Part shown: in pieces, positions 1 through 5,944 of the stretch | How the letters are laid out: every line of letters starts with the position of its first letter | Numbering within the stretch: the first letter of the stretch is position 1 | Origin: an uncultured Anaerosacchariphilus sp. | Lineage (GTDB): Bacteria; Bacillota; Clostridia; Lachnospirales; Lachnospiraceae | Assembly (NCBI GenBank): GCA_934373375.1 | Contig: CAKROP010000120.1 | Span: forward strand, 1-6,739 | DNA length: 6,739 nt | Direction: 5' to 3' | Position numbers and translations under genes: made by a program | Notes under the pieces: generated by a model | What the model was told of the DNA's origin: nothing | Databases searched by the model: none | The model's input: only the letters and a program-made list of their open reading frames with translations

Positions 1-1017
1 GTACTGGCCCTGGGCCCCGGCTTCACGGCGGGGAAGGACTGCCATGCGGTCATCGAGACCATGCGCGGCGAGAACCTGGGACGTCCCCTGTACAAGGGCA
101 GCGCCATCCCGAACACAGGTGTGCCTGGCATGGTGGGCGGTTACGCCATAGAACGTCTGATTAAGGCCTCTGCGGACGGTGTCATGGAGCCGGTGGCAGC
201 CATCGGCTCCATCGTGGAGAAGGGCAGTATTCTGGCCTGTACAGGCGGTCAGCCGGTCTACGCCCGGATCGACGGCATCATCCGCGGCATGCTGCAGGCG
301 GGCGTGCCGGTGAAAGCCGGTATGAAAATCGGCGATGTGGATCCGAGAAAGGACGAAAGCCTGGTTCATCTCATTTCTGATAAATCTCATAAAATTGGGC
401 GCGGCTGCGTGGAAGCGATTCATACGCTTGTGCAGAAGCAGTACGGTATCGTAGTGCTGGCTGCAGGTCTGTCCAGCCGCTATGGCGGAAATAAATTATT
501 GGAGGAGCGGGTTTCGGAAGGAACACAGAAGAAGCCTTTGTATGAAATAACTTTAGGTAAGCTGACTCGGTTTGCAGACTGCATCCGTGTGGTCGTCACC
601 CGCTTTGACGAGATTGAAGCTGCGGCTAAAGAGCGCGGTATGGTAGTCGTGGAAAATGGCGCGCCGGAGCTTGGCATCAGCCACTCCCTGCACTTAGGCC
701 TGCTGGCCTGCCTGGAGCATAAGCCCTGTCTGCGGGGCGTCCTTTTTATGGTCTGCGATCAGCCCTATCTGAGGGCGGAAACCATCGAACGGATGTTGGA
801 AGAAGGTCTGTCTCATCCCCAGGCTATCGTCTGCGCCTCCCACGATGGACGGCGCGGCAATCCGGTGCTCTGGGACAGCTGCTACATGAGCGACCTGCTC
901 TCCCTGACCGGCGACGTAGGCGGTCGCCAGATCATCAAAAAGTATCCGGAAATGGTGCGATTGGTGGAATGTGGGGAAAAGGAACTTCAGGATGTGGATA
1001 TCCGCATGGTAAAATAA
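1..1017 (+). CDS. yqeB: YqeB-type selenium-dependent molybdenum hydroxylase accessory protein fused to MocA-like molybdenum cofactor nucleotidyltransferase (5' partial)
   Basis: The reading frame is open from base 1, so the true start lies upstream. Translation from base 1 gives ALGPGFTAGKDCHAVIET, typical of the EF2563/YqeB family that accompanies selenium-dependent molybdenum hydroxylases. Numbering from the Met at 61, the YqeB part runs to about residue 125. A glycosyltransferase-like nucleotidyltransferase domain of the MocA/YgfJ type follows: LAAGLSSRYGGNK (133-145, nucleotide loop), ELGISHSLHLGL (203-214), CDQP (232-235, metal-binding Asp), GNP (266-268), GDVGGRQII (284-292) and DVD (311-313). 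MocA-type enzymes transfer CMP or a similar nucleotide to molybdopterin in the cytoplasm; the role of YqeB is not firmly known. About eight extra residues (near 149-157) follow the nucleotide loop compared with my memory of MocA proteins. The downstream xdhC-like gene supports a cofactor maturation role. Nucleotide choice (CTP or other) cannot be read here. Confidence 0.88.
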   Translation, partial: VLALGPGFTAGKDCHAVIETMRGENLGRPLYKGSAIPNTGVPGMVGGYAIERLIKASADGVMEPVAAIGSIVEKGSILACTGGQPVYARIDGIIRGMLQAGVPVKAGMKIGDVDPRKDESLVHLISDKSHKIGRGCVEAIHTLVQKQYGIVVLAAGLSSRYGGNKLLEERVSEGTQKKPLYEITLGKLTRFADCIRVVVTRFDEIEAAAKERGMVVVENGAPELGISHSLHLGLLACLEHKPCLRGVLFMVCDQPYLRAETIERMLEEGLSHPQAIVCASHDGRRGNPVLWDSCYMSDLLSLTGDVGGRQIIKKYPEMVRLVECGEKELQDVDIRMVK

Positions 1018-1032
1018 GTCCGGATGTGGATA
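990..1032 (+). repeat. 11-bp direct repeat at the end of the yqeB-mocA gene
   Basis: GGATGTGGATA occurs at 990-1000, inside the last codons, and again at 1022-1032, just after the stop codon. Each copy is followed by TAAAAT after 9 or 5 nt respectively. The pattern looks like an imperfect tandem duplication with a 32-nt offset and a 4-nt deletion. No function is assigned. Confidence 0.5.
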
Positions 1033-1091
1033 AAACGTAAAATTCGAGACAAGAAAAGTTACAGAAGATTCATGGATAAGTAAGACGGATT

Positions 1092-2117
1092 ATGAGCAGT
1101 TTATACAATACATTACAGGAACATAAGAATCGAAAGGAAAAGCGCGTGCTGACCGTCATAAAAGGCTCGCATACCGGTGCAAAAGCCTTCTTCGCCGAAG
1201 ACGAGCTTCTCTGGCAGCACCCGGAAAACGGCTTTTTCACCGAGCAAGGGGAAGCAGCGGAGAAAATTCGTACCAGCGGCCGGCAGGAGCTGGCGGGGGA
1301 GACGGTGTTCTGCGACTGCCTGGGCGATAAGAAGAAGCTGGTTATCTGCGGCGCGGGCCATGTGGGCGTGGCGCTGCTTCGGATGGCGCTGATGCTGGGC
1401 TTCGACACGACGGTTCTGGAGGATCGTCCGTCCTTTGCTGACGCAGCCAGACGGGCAGGAGCGAAGCGGGTGATCTGCGACAGCTTCGAGCAGGGGCTGG
1501 ACGCAGTGGACAGCGACGAGGATACTTATTTTGTGGTCATGAGCCGCGGGCATCGCTACGACCTGGTTTGCCTGGAAAAAATTGTAAAGAAAACCTACGC
1601 CTATCTGGGCATGATGGGAAGCAAAGGACGTTCCGCACTGGTCAGAAAAAATCTTCTGGAGCAGGGCGTCCCGGCGGAGCAGGTGGAAGGACTTCATGCC
1701 CCCATCGGCCTGACTATTCACGCAGAGACGCCGGAGGAGATCGCGGTGTCGATTCTGGGCGAAATCATTTCCATCAAAAATCAGGAAAAAAAGACCTGTG
1801 GCTTCTCAGAGGAGCAGATGGCGATTTTGCAGGATGAGACAGACGCCCGGGACCGGGTGCTCTGCACCATCGTGGACCGGCATGGCTCCGCACCACGCAG
1901 CATCGGCACGAAAATGCTGGTTCTGGAGGACGGCGCCGTCTCCGGAACCATCGGAGGCGGCTGCGTGGAGGCGGGCGTGAAAGAGAAAGCCCGGTGGCTC
2001 ATGCGCGACGCGACCCGGCAGCAGGACGTGATCCATGTCAGTATGACGGCCTGCGAAGCCGAGGAAGAGGGCATGGTCTGCGGCGGCGTCATCGACGTAC
2101 TGCTGGAGAAGGTTTAA
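1092..2117 (+). CDS. xdhC: XdhC/CoxI-family molybdenum cofactor insertion factor with permuted domain order
   Basis: XdhC proteins bind mature molybdenum cofactor in the cytoplasm, help its sulfuration and hand it to xanthine dehydrogenase-type apoenzymes. The Rossmann part (about 80-230) has the nucleotide loop GAGHVG (87-92), LGMMGSKGR (172-180) and HAPIGLTIHAETPEEIA (202-218), all hallmarks of the XdhC C-terminal domain. The CoxI-type domain, normally N-terminal, lies after it (about 254-341) with RHGSAPRSIGTKML (263-276), GTIGGGCVEAG (285-295) and MVCGG (328-332). Residues 18-75 resemble a worn copy of that CoxI domain. Start: ATG at 1092; an in-frame stop at 1077 rules out a longer form, although the ribosome site is weak. 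The gene lies 74 nt after the yqeB-mocA stop, and that gap shows no clear promoter or terminator. Selenium dependence is inferred from the neighbour only. Confidence 0.88.
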   Translation: MSSLYNTLQEHKNRKEKRVLTVIKGSHTGAKAFFAEDELLWQHPENGFFTEQGEAAEKIRTSGRQELAGETVFCDCLGDKKKLVICGAGHVGVALLRMALMLGFDTTVLEDRPSFADAARRAGAKRVICDSFEQGLDAVDSDEDTYFVVMSRGHRYDLVCLEKIVKKTYAYLGMMGSKGRSALVRKNLLEQGVPAEQVEGLHAPIGLTIHAETPEEIAVSILGEIISIKNQEKKTCGFSEEQMAILQDETDARDRVLCTIVDRHGSAPRSIGTKMLVLEDGAVSGTIGGGCVEAGVKEKARWLMRDATRQQDVIHVSMTACEAEEEGMVCGGVIDVLLEKV

Positions 2118-2166
2118 AAAGAAAAATGATACAAACATGATGCAAGGCGCGCCTACACTGGTTCTC

Positions 2167-2174
2167 AAGAGGTG
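2167..2174 (+). promoter_or_regulatory. Ribosome binding site fixing the carboxypeptidase start
   Basis: AAGAGGTG at 2167-2174 matches the anti-Shine-Dalgarno well and lies 6 nt before the ATG at 2181. The in-frame GTG at 2172 falls inside this site, so it is unlikely to be the start codon. Confidence 0.75.
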
Positions 2175-2180
2175 AGAGAC

Positions 2181-3098
2181 ATGCAGCGCGGATACGCATA
2201 TGAAAGACAACAGACCGGTGACAGAAACAGAATGGAAAGAGCCGAGGAAGGATACAGCGGGAGACGATCGGAACATTCCGGATCCCGGCGTCGCCGTAGG
2301 GGGCGCCAACGGCGGCTCTATCTAAGCATCCTGACGATTTGGATTCTGGCTTTTGTCATAGGCCTGCTCTGCGGCAAAATTGTATTTGCGAAGGACACAG
2401 GCCTGCTGGCGCGGGCCGGGGCCAGATTTGCGGCGGAAAAATCCGAAAATGATGACACAGAGGCAGACGGGGATGTCGGTACAGGAGAGCAGCGCGGCGG
2501 TGCAGGCGGGCTTCAGACAGCTTCTGCGGAGGACGCAGACTCCTGGAAGCTGACCCTGGTCAACGCCACGCACCCCATGGCGGAGGGTTATCGTCCCCAG
2601 GTGTCGGAAATTGAGAATAATTACTATTTTGACAGCCGCGCCGTGGCGGATTTACAGCAGATGTTGGCCGATGGCCGGAAGGAGGGCCTGGATTTCTGGA
2701 TTTGCTCCGCTTACCGGAGCATCGAGAAGCAGACGGATCTTTATCAGAATAAGGTGAGCCGCCTGCAGGCGGAGGGCTTAAGCTACGAGGAGGCTTACCG
2801 TCAGGCTGGAACCGTCGTGGCTTACCCCGGAACCAGCGAGCATAACCTGGGACTGGCGGCAGATATTGTGGCAAAGGATTATCAGCTTCTGGACGACAAG
2901 CAGGCGGACACGCCGGAGGCTAAATGGCTCAAAGAAAACTGCTGGCGCTACGGCTTCATTCTGCGCTATCCCACGGACAAAACCGAGGAGACGGGGATCA
3001 TTTTCGAGCCCTGGCATTACCGGTATGTGGGGAAGAAGGCAGCCAAAGAGATTATGGAGCAGGGAATCTGCCTGGAAGAATATCTGGGAGTGAAATAA
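2181..3098 (+). CDS. Membrane-anchored M15B (VanY-like) D-alanyl-D-alanine carboxypeptidase
   Basis: This is a zinc peptidase predicted to trim the terminal D-Ala from peptidoglycan stem peptides outside the membrane. From the ATG at 2181 the protein has 305 residues. Residues 1-45 are a cytoplasmic tail very rich in Arg (RRRRRGRQRR at 36-45). One membrane helix spans about 46-70, then a low-complexity acidic/Gly linker covers about 85-118. The catalytic domain fills about 122-300 with SAYRS (176-180), PGTSEHNLGLAAD (216-228; zinc ligands H221 and D228) and EPWHYRYVG (276-284; catalytic E276, zinc ligand H279). All catalytic residues are present. The positive tail suggests an N-in, C-out orientation. 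Its stop is one base before queH, so cotranscription is likely. VanY, YodJ or DacB-type roles cannot be separated by sequence alone, and no vancomycin-resistance genes are nearby, so housekeeping cell-wall trimming is more likely than resistance. Confidence 0.9.
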   Translation: MQRGYAYERQQTGDRNRMERAEEGYSGRRSEHSGSRRRRRGRQRRLYLSILTIWILAFVIGLLCGKIVFAKDTGLLARAGARFAAEKSENDDTEADGDVGTGEQRGGAGGLQTASAEDADSWKLTLVNATHPMAEGYRPQVSEIENNYYFDSRAVADLQQMLADGRKEGLDFWICSAYRSIEKQTDLYQNKVSRLQAEGLSYEEAYRQAGTVVAYPGTSEHNLGLAADIVAKDYQLLDDKQADTPEAKWLKENCWRYGFILRYPTDKTEETGIIFEPWHYRYVGKKAAKEIMEQGICLEEYLGVK

Positions 3099-3099
3099 A

Positions 3100-3744
3100 A
3101 TGAATAAAATAAATTATCAGAAAGAACTGGATAAAGTTATCAACTGCCTGGAACAGCAGGGCCGGGTGCCCCGTCTCCTGCTCCACAGCTGCTGCGCGCC
3201 CTGCAGCAGCTACGTGCTGGAATATCTCTCCGATTATTTCGAAATCACGGTGTTCTACTACAACCCCAATATCTACCCGCCTGAAGAATTCGGCAAGCGG
3301 GTGGAGGAGCAGAAGCGTCTGATCCGTCAGCTGCCCGCAAAGCATCCCATTTCCTTTCTGGACGGCCCCTACGAGCCGGAGCGCTTCTATGAGATGGCAA
3401 AGGGCCTGGAGCAGGTTCCCGAGGGCGGTGAGCGCTGCTTTAAGTGCTATCGCCTGCGTCTTGCGGAGACTGCGGAGATGGCCCGCGCCGGAAGATACGA
3501 TTACTTTACCACGACCCTGTCCATCAGCCCCTTAAAGAACGCGGAGAAGCTCAATGAGATCGGCGGGGCGCTGGCCAGGGATTACGGCGTGGCCTACCTC
3601 TACAGCGATTTCAAAAAACGGAACGGCTACAAGCGCTCCACGGAGCTTTCGAAGGAATACGGCCTTTACCGCCAGGATTACTGCGGCTGCGTCTTCTCCA
3701 TGCGGGAGCGCCGCGCAGCAAAGGAACCGGATCCTGCCATATGA
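3100..3744 (+). CDS. queH: Epoxyqueuosine reductase QueH
   Basis: QueH reduces epoxyqueuosine to queuosine at the wobble base of GUN-anticodon tRNAs, replacing the unrelated QueG in many anaerobes. The 214-residue protein opens with LLLHSCCAPCSSY (27-38), the family signature, and carries the Cys set C31, C32, C35, C113, C116 (ERCFKCYRLRL), C195 and C197 (YCGC). These serve iron-sulfur or metal binding in the family. Other family blocks are YYNPNIYP (53-60), TTTLSISPLKN (137-147) and SDFKKRNGY (169-177). Nothing is missing. A site GGGAG at 3086-3090, inside the end of the carboxypeptidase gene, lies 9 nt before the ATG, and only one base separates the two genes, which implies shared mRNA and translational coupling. 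No other queuosine genes (queA, tgt, queC-F) are in the window. The 3' end faces a convergent gene. Confidence 0.95.
   Translation: MNKINYQKELDKVINCLEQQGRVPRLLLHSCCAPCSSYVLEYLSDYFEITVFYYNPNIYPPEEFGKRVEEQKRLIRQLPAKHPISFLDGPYEPERFYEMAKGLEQVPEGGERCFKCYRLRLAETAEMARAGRYDYFTTTLSISPLKNAEKLNEIGGALARDYGVAYLYSDFKKRNGYKRSTELSKEYGLYRQDYCGCVFSMRERRAAKEPDPAI
3613..3639 (-). terminator. Candidate intrinsic terminator for the minus-strand operon, inside queH
   Basis: Read on the minus strand, GGAGCG and CGTTCC pair (6 bp, one G-T wobble) around an 8-nt loop, followed by G and six T. It lies 138 nt beyond the stop codon of the last minus-strand gene. The stem is short, and the bases also encode the conserved FKKRNGY stretch of QueH, so it may be coincidence. 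Confidence 0.3.
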
Positions 3745-3777
3745 GCACTTGTCCCGGTTTCAGAATGATCGGATCGA

Positions 3778-4353
3778 TTAACGCCGTTTGCCGGTATAAT
3801 CCTGCTTTCGGCGTTCATTGACAAAATGGTTCAGGATCCCGCCGCCAATAATAATGACAGCGGCCATGATCAGCACACGCTTGGCACCTTCCTGCGGGAG
3901 GGTGCTTTTTGATGCAATGGAAGCCGGGTCAAAGGTAAGCACATACTGGACTTCGTGAGGCGTTCCCATGGCCAGTGTATCAGCAATGACAGGAATATCC
4001 TGGGTGAGATCAGCAATCGGAATTGTGAAGTGAGAATTGACATCTTCTTCACTTTCATTCAGATATTTCTGTCCATCTACGATCATATAATCATAATTGG
4101 AACTGCTCCAGGTGATGGAAGCATAGGCGGTTCCATCATTGAGTGTGAGCAGGGTCGGGCTTTGGATCGTTGCCTTGCCGCTTCCGCCGGTCATGGTCAC
4201 ATCAATGGCATATTCGCCGTCAGTCAGATCGGAAATACCCGTCTCATTTTCTGCATTTGCAGAAGCAGTGGCTGTCCTGGCAGCGTACAAAGGAATCGAA
4301 CAGACACTGGTCAATAAAAAGCCTGCAAGAAGAATTGCATAGATTTTTTTCAT
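3778..4353 (-). CDS. Secreted, C-terminally membrane-anchored protein with a NEAT-like domain
   Basis: The 191-residue protein has a signal peptide (MKK, hydrophobic core 5-19, likely cleavage near PLYA 21-24), a beta-rich domain at about 45-142, and a C-terminal helix (about 159-175) followed by a basic tail (ERRKQDYTGKRR), giving a surface domain tethered to the membrane. The domain follows the layout of iron-transport-associated NEAT domains: DGEY (45-48), PTLLTLNDG (66-74), SSSNYDYMIVDGQKY (83-97), FTIPIADL (109-116) and PHEVQYVLTFD (132-142). NEAT domains bind haem through a YxxxY motif; here that place seems to hold HxxxY (H133, Y137). I do not recognise a named family, so ligand and function are unknown; a tetrapyrrole or metal ligand is inference. 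A strong site, GGAGGAGAG (rc of 4357-4365), precedes the ATG. It is the last gene of the operon, 14 nt after the permease. Cys18 lacks a standard lipobox. Confidence 0.8.
   Translation of the reverse strand: MKKIYAILLAGFLLTSVCSIPLYAARTATASANAENETGISDLTDGEYAIDVTMTGGSGKATIQSPTLLTLNDGTAYASITWSSSNYDYMIVDGQKYLNESEEDVNSHFTIPIADLTQDIPVIADTLAMGTPHEVQYVLTFDPASIASKSTLPQEGAKRVLIMAAVIIIGGGILNHFVNERRKQDYTGKRR
3884..3910 (+). terminator. Intrinsic terminator for the queH transcript, embedded in the opposite gene
   Basis: GCACCTTCC (3884-3892) pairs with GGAGGGTGC (3897-3905) over 9 bp with one T-G wobble. The loop is the 4-nt TGCG (3893-3896), and five T follow at 3906-3910. It works only in the + direction, since no T-run follows the stem on the minus strand. 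It lies 140 nt after the queH stop, within codons for about residues 148-157 of the minus-strand NEAT-like gene. Confidence 0.7.
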
Positions 4354-4367
4354 TTGCTCTCCTCCAT

Positions 4368-5099
4368 TTATAGGTTCTTTTTCTTGTAAAGGAACCAGGA
4401 AGCTGCTGCAGAGAAGCAGAGCAGATACAAAAGCAGTATTCCAATGCTTGTGTAAGAAAATGCTTCATGGTTGGCGATGCTTCTGAGAGCAGCACTGGTC
4501 TGGGAAAGAGGAAGGTATTCCACAAACTGCCGGACGCCGGATGGCATGCTCTGAGAAGAGAAAAAGGTATTACAAAGATAAGCCATGGGCATGATCACAT
4601 AGTTGGAAAAACGCGGTACATCCGCATGGTTCTTTGCATAAAAGGAGACTACCACTCCAATAGTGGAGAATACTGCTCCGTTTAAAAACATCAAAAGGAA
4701 GGACCAGCCATTAAAGCAAAGGCCGGTTCCGATGGGAAGCACCAGCAGAATGATCACCATGCCTGCATAGAGACCACGGAGACTTCCGCCAATGACCTGA
4801 CCGGCGATGAACTGCCACAGCGGAGTGGGAGAGATCATAACCTGGTCAAATGCTTTCTCGTACAGCCGCTGTACATTCAGATTCTGGGCAATGGCGTTAA
4901 AGCTTCCGTTCATGGTAGTCAGTGCAACCACACCGGGAATCAGAAAGTTCAGATAGGACTGTCCATGTGACATGGTCTGGATTCCAAGTCCAAAGACCAG
5001 AATATAAAGGAGGGGAGCAATCATGGCAGCCAGTGTGATCTTGTAAAAATCACGCCGGAACTCCACCCATTTTTCCCATAATACAGTATGAATTCCCAT
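4368..5099 (-). CDS. ABC-2 type transporter permease (NodJ/DrrB-like)
   Basis: This is the membrane half of an exporter-type ABC transporter; it should pair with the ATPase encoded just upstream. The 243-residue protein is the normal size for a six-helix ABC-2 permease. Hydrophobic segments lie at about 22-41, 50-70, 97-122, 132-153, 165-181 and 216-237, after an amphipathic N-terminus (LWEKWVEFRRDFYK 7-20). The stretch NLNVQRLYEKAFDQVMISPTP (74-93) matches the cytoplasmic region before the third helix in this family, and the PMAYLCNTFFSSQSMP (171-186) region matches its conserved fifth-helix block. It begins 2 nt after the ATPase stop with a poor ribosome site, so translational coupling is likely. 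ABC-2 members export drugs, polysaccharides, lipids or haem-like compounds; the substrate cannot be read from the sequence. The neighbours cbiL and the NEAT-like gene hint at a tetrapyrrole or metal link. Confidence 0.9.
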   Translation of the reverse strand: MGIHTVLWEKWVEFRRDFYKITLAAMIAPLLYILVFGLGIQTMSHGQSYLNFLIPGVVALTTMNGSFNAIAQNLNVQRLYEKAFDQVMISPTPLWQFIAGQVIGGSLRGLYAGMVIILLVLPIGTGLCFNGWSFLLMFLNGAVFSTIGVVVSFYAKNHADVPRFSNYVIMPMAYLCNTFFSSQSMPSGVRQFVEYLPLSQTSAALRSIANHEAFSYTSIGILLLYLLCFSAAASWFLYKKKNL

Positions 5100-5101
5100 G
5101 A

Positions 5102-5944
5102 TCAGTTGCGTTCCGGCTGCTGACCGACTTTTTCCAGAAAGACATCTTCCAATGTGGTATTCCGCAGAGAAGATTCGTTTGAGGAATCAGACAGAAACTG
5201 AATCGCATCCTCCTTTCTGTGAAAATAGTGGTTTTTCATGCCATCAGAACAGACTTCATCCACGGTATATCGACCCAGCAGCTCAATCATGTTTTTGGGC
5301 GCGTCGGTCTCTTCCAGAACTCCATTGCACATGAAGCCTACCCGGTCACAGAGGGTCTCGGCTTCTTCCATATAATGAGTAGTCATCAGGATCGTCAGAT
5401 TCTGCTGGTTCAGCTTTTTCAGAAGATTCCACATCTGACGGCGGGCCAGGGCATCCATGCCGGCTGTCGGCTCATCCAGAAGCAGAATCTCAGGCTCTGT
5501 CAGCAGGGCACGACAGACCATAAGCTTTCGTTTCATGCCGCCGGACAGCTTTCGGACGGTACGCCGCCGATAATCAATGAGACCGCAGAAATCCAGCAGC
5601 TCTTCTGAACGCTCCCGGATCTTCTTGATCGGCATATAATAAAGTCTTCCCTGATATTCCATAATCTCATCCATGGTCATATCCTGCCGCATGGAATACT
5701 CCTGGGTGATGACACTGAGTTTTCGCTTCAACCGGTTATTCTTGCGGGTCAGCCGCTCGCCATCAATATAGATCTCACCCTCTGAGGGAAGCAGAAGAGT
5801 GGAAAGCATACCGATAGTTGTGGTCTTTCCGGCGCCATTGGGTCCCAGAAGCCCGAAAAATTCGCCAGTCTCAATCTTCAGGTTCAGATCACTCACTGCC
5901 AGAAAATGGTCATATTTTTTGGTGAGATGTTTTAATTCAATCAT
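5102..5944 (-). CDS. ABC-2 transporter ATP-binding protein (DrrA/CcmA-like)
   Basis: This is the cytoplasmic ATPase that should power the adjacent permease. The 280-residue protein carries Walker A GPNGAGKTT (34-42), a Q-loop at Q81, the signature LSGGMKRKL (133-141), Walker B ILLLDEP (153-159), a D-loop with AGMD (161-164) and the switch His H190. All catalytic elements are intact. The C-terminal extension (about 225-280), ending in TLEDVFLEKVG (264-274), is typical of DrrA-like exporter ATPases. The start ATG overlaps the end of cbiL by 8 nt, preceded by an AAGAAG ribosome site inside cbiL. This overlap ties the ATPase to cbiL in one mRNA. No self-resistance or antibiotic genes are visible here, so a drug-export role is not supported beyond family resemblance. 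Confidence 0.95.
   Translation of the reverse strand: MIELKHLTKKYDHFLAVSDLNLKIETGEFFGLLGPNGAGKTTTIGMLSTLLLPSEGEIYIDGERLTRKNNRLKRKLSVITQEYSMRQDMTMDEIMEYQGRLYYMPIKKIRERSEELLDFCGLIDYRRRTVRKLSGGMKRKLMVCRALLTEPEILLLDEPTAGMDALARRQMWNLLKKLNQQNLTILMTTHYMEEAETLCDRVGFMCNGVLEETDAPKNMIELLGRYTVDEVCSDGMKNHYFHRKEDAIQFLSDSSNESSLRNTTLEDVFLEKVGQQPERN

Noticed and set aside
1113..1721. Long open frame antisense to xdhC
   Set aside because: It lacks recognisable motifs or a ribosome site and shadows a GC-rich gene whose own product is clearly XdhC.
1801..1825. GCTTC-TCAGA-GGAGC hairpin near an A/T run as a minus-strand terminator
   Set aside because: The T-run is 7 nt away from the stem and no minus-strand gene lies nearby to end there.
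2172..2174. GTG as start codon of the carboxypeptidase, giving three more residues
   Set aside because: It lies inside the AAGAGGTG ribosome site that is well spaced for the ATG at 2181.
1806..2309. Antisense open frame spanning the xdhC-carboxypeptidase gap
   Set aside because: It has no family resemblance and overlaps the strong sense genes and the ribosome site at 2167.
2181..3098. Vancomycin-resistance vanY
   Set aside because: The catalytic motifs fit M15B generally, but no vanHAX, vanR or vanS genes are present in the window.
3725..3759. AACCGG...CCGGTT inverted repeat between the convergent genes as a bidirectional terminator
   Set aside because: The 6-bp stem encloses a loop of 23 nt and only three T follow; the hairpin at 3884-3910 is far better.
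4300..4320. Lipoprotein attachment at Cys18 of the NEAT-like protein
   Set aside because: The residues before the Cys (TSV) do not make a standard lipobox, and a C-terminal helix already provides an anchor.
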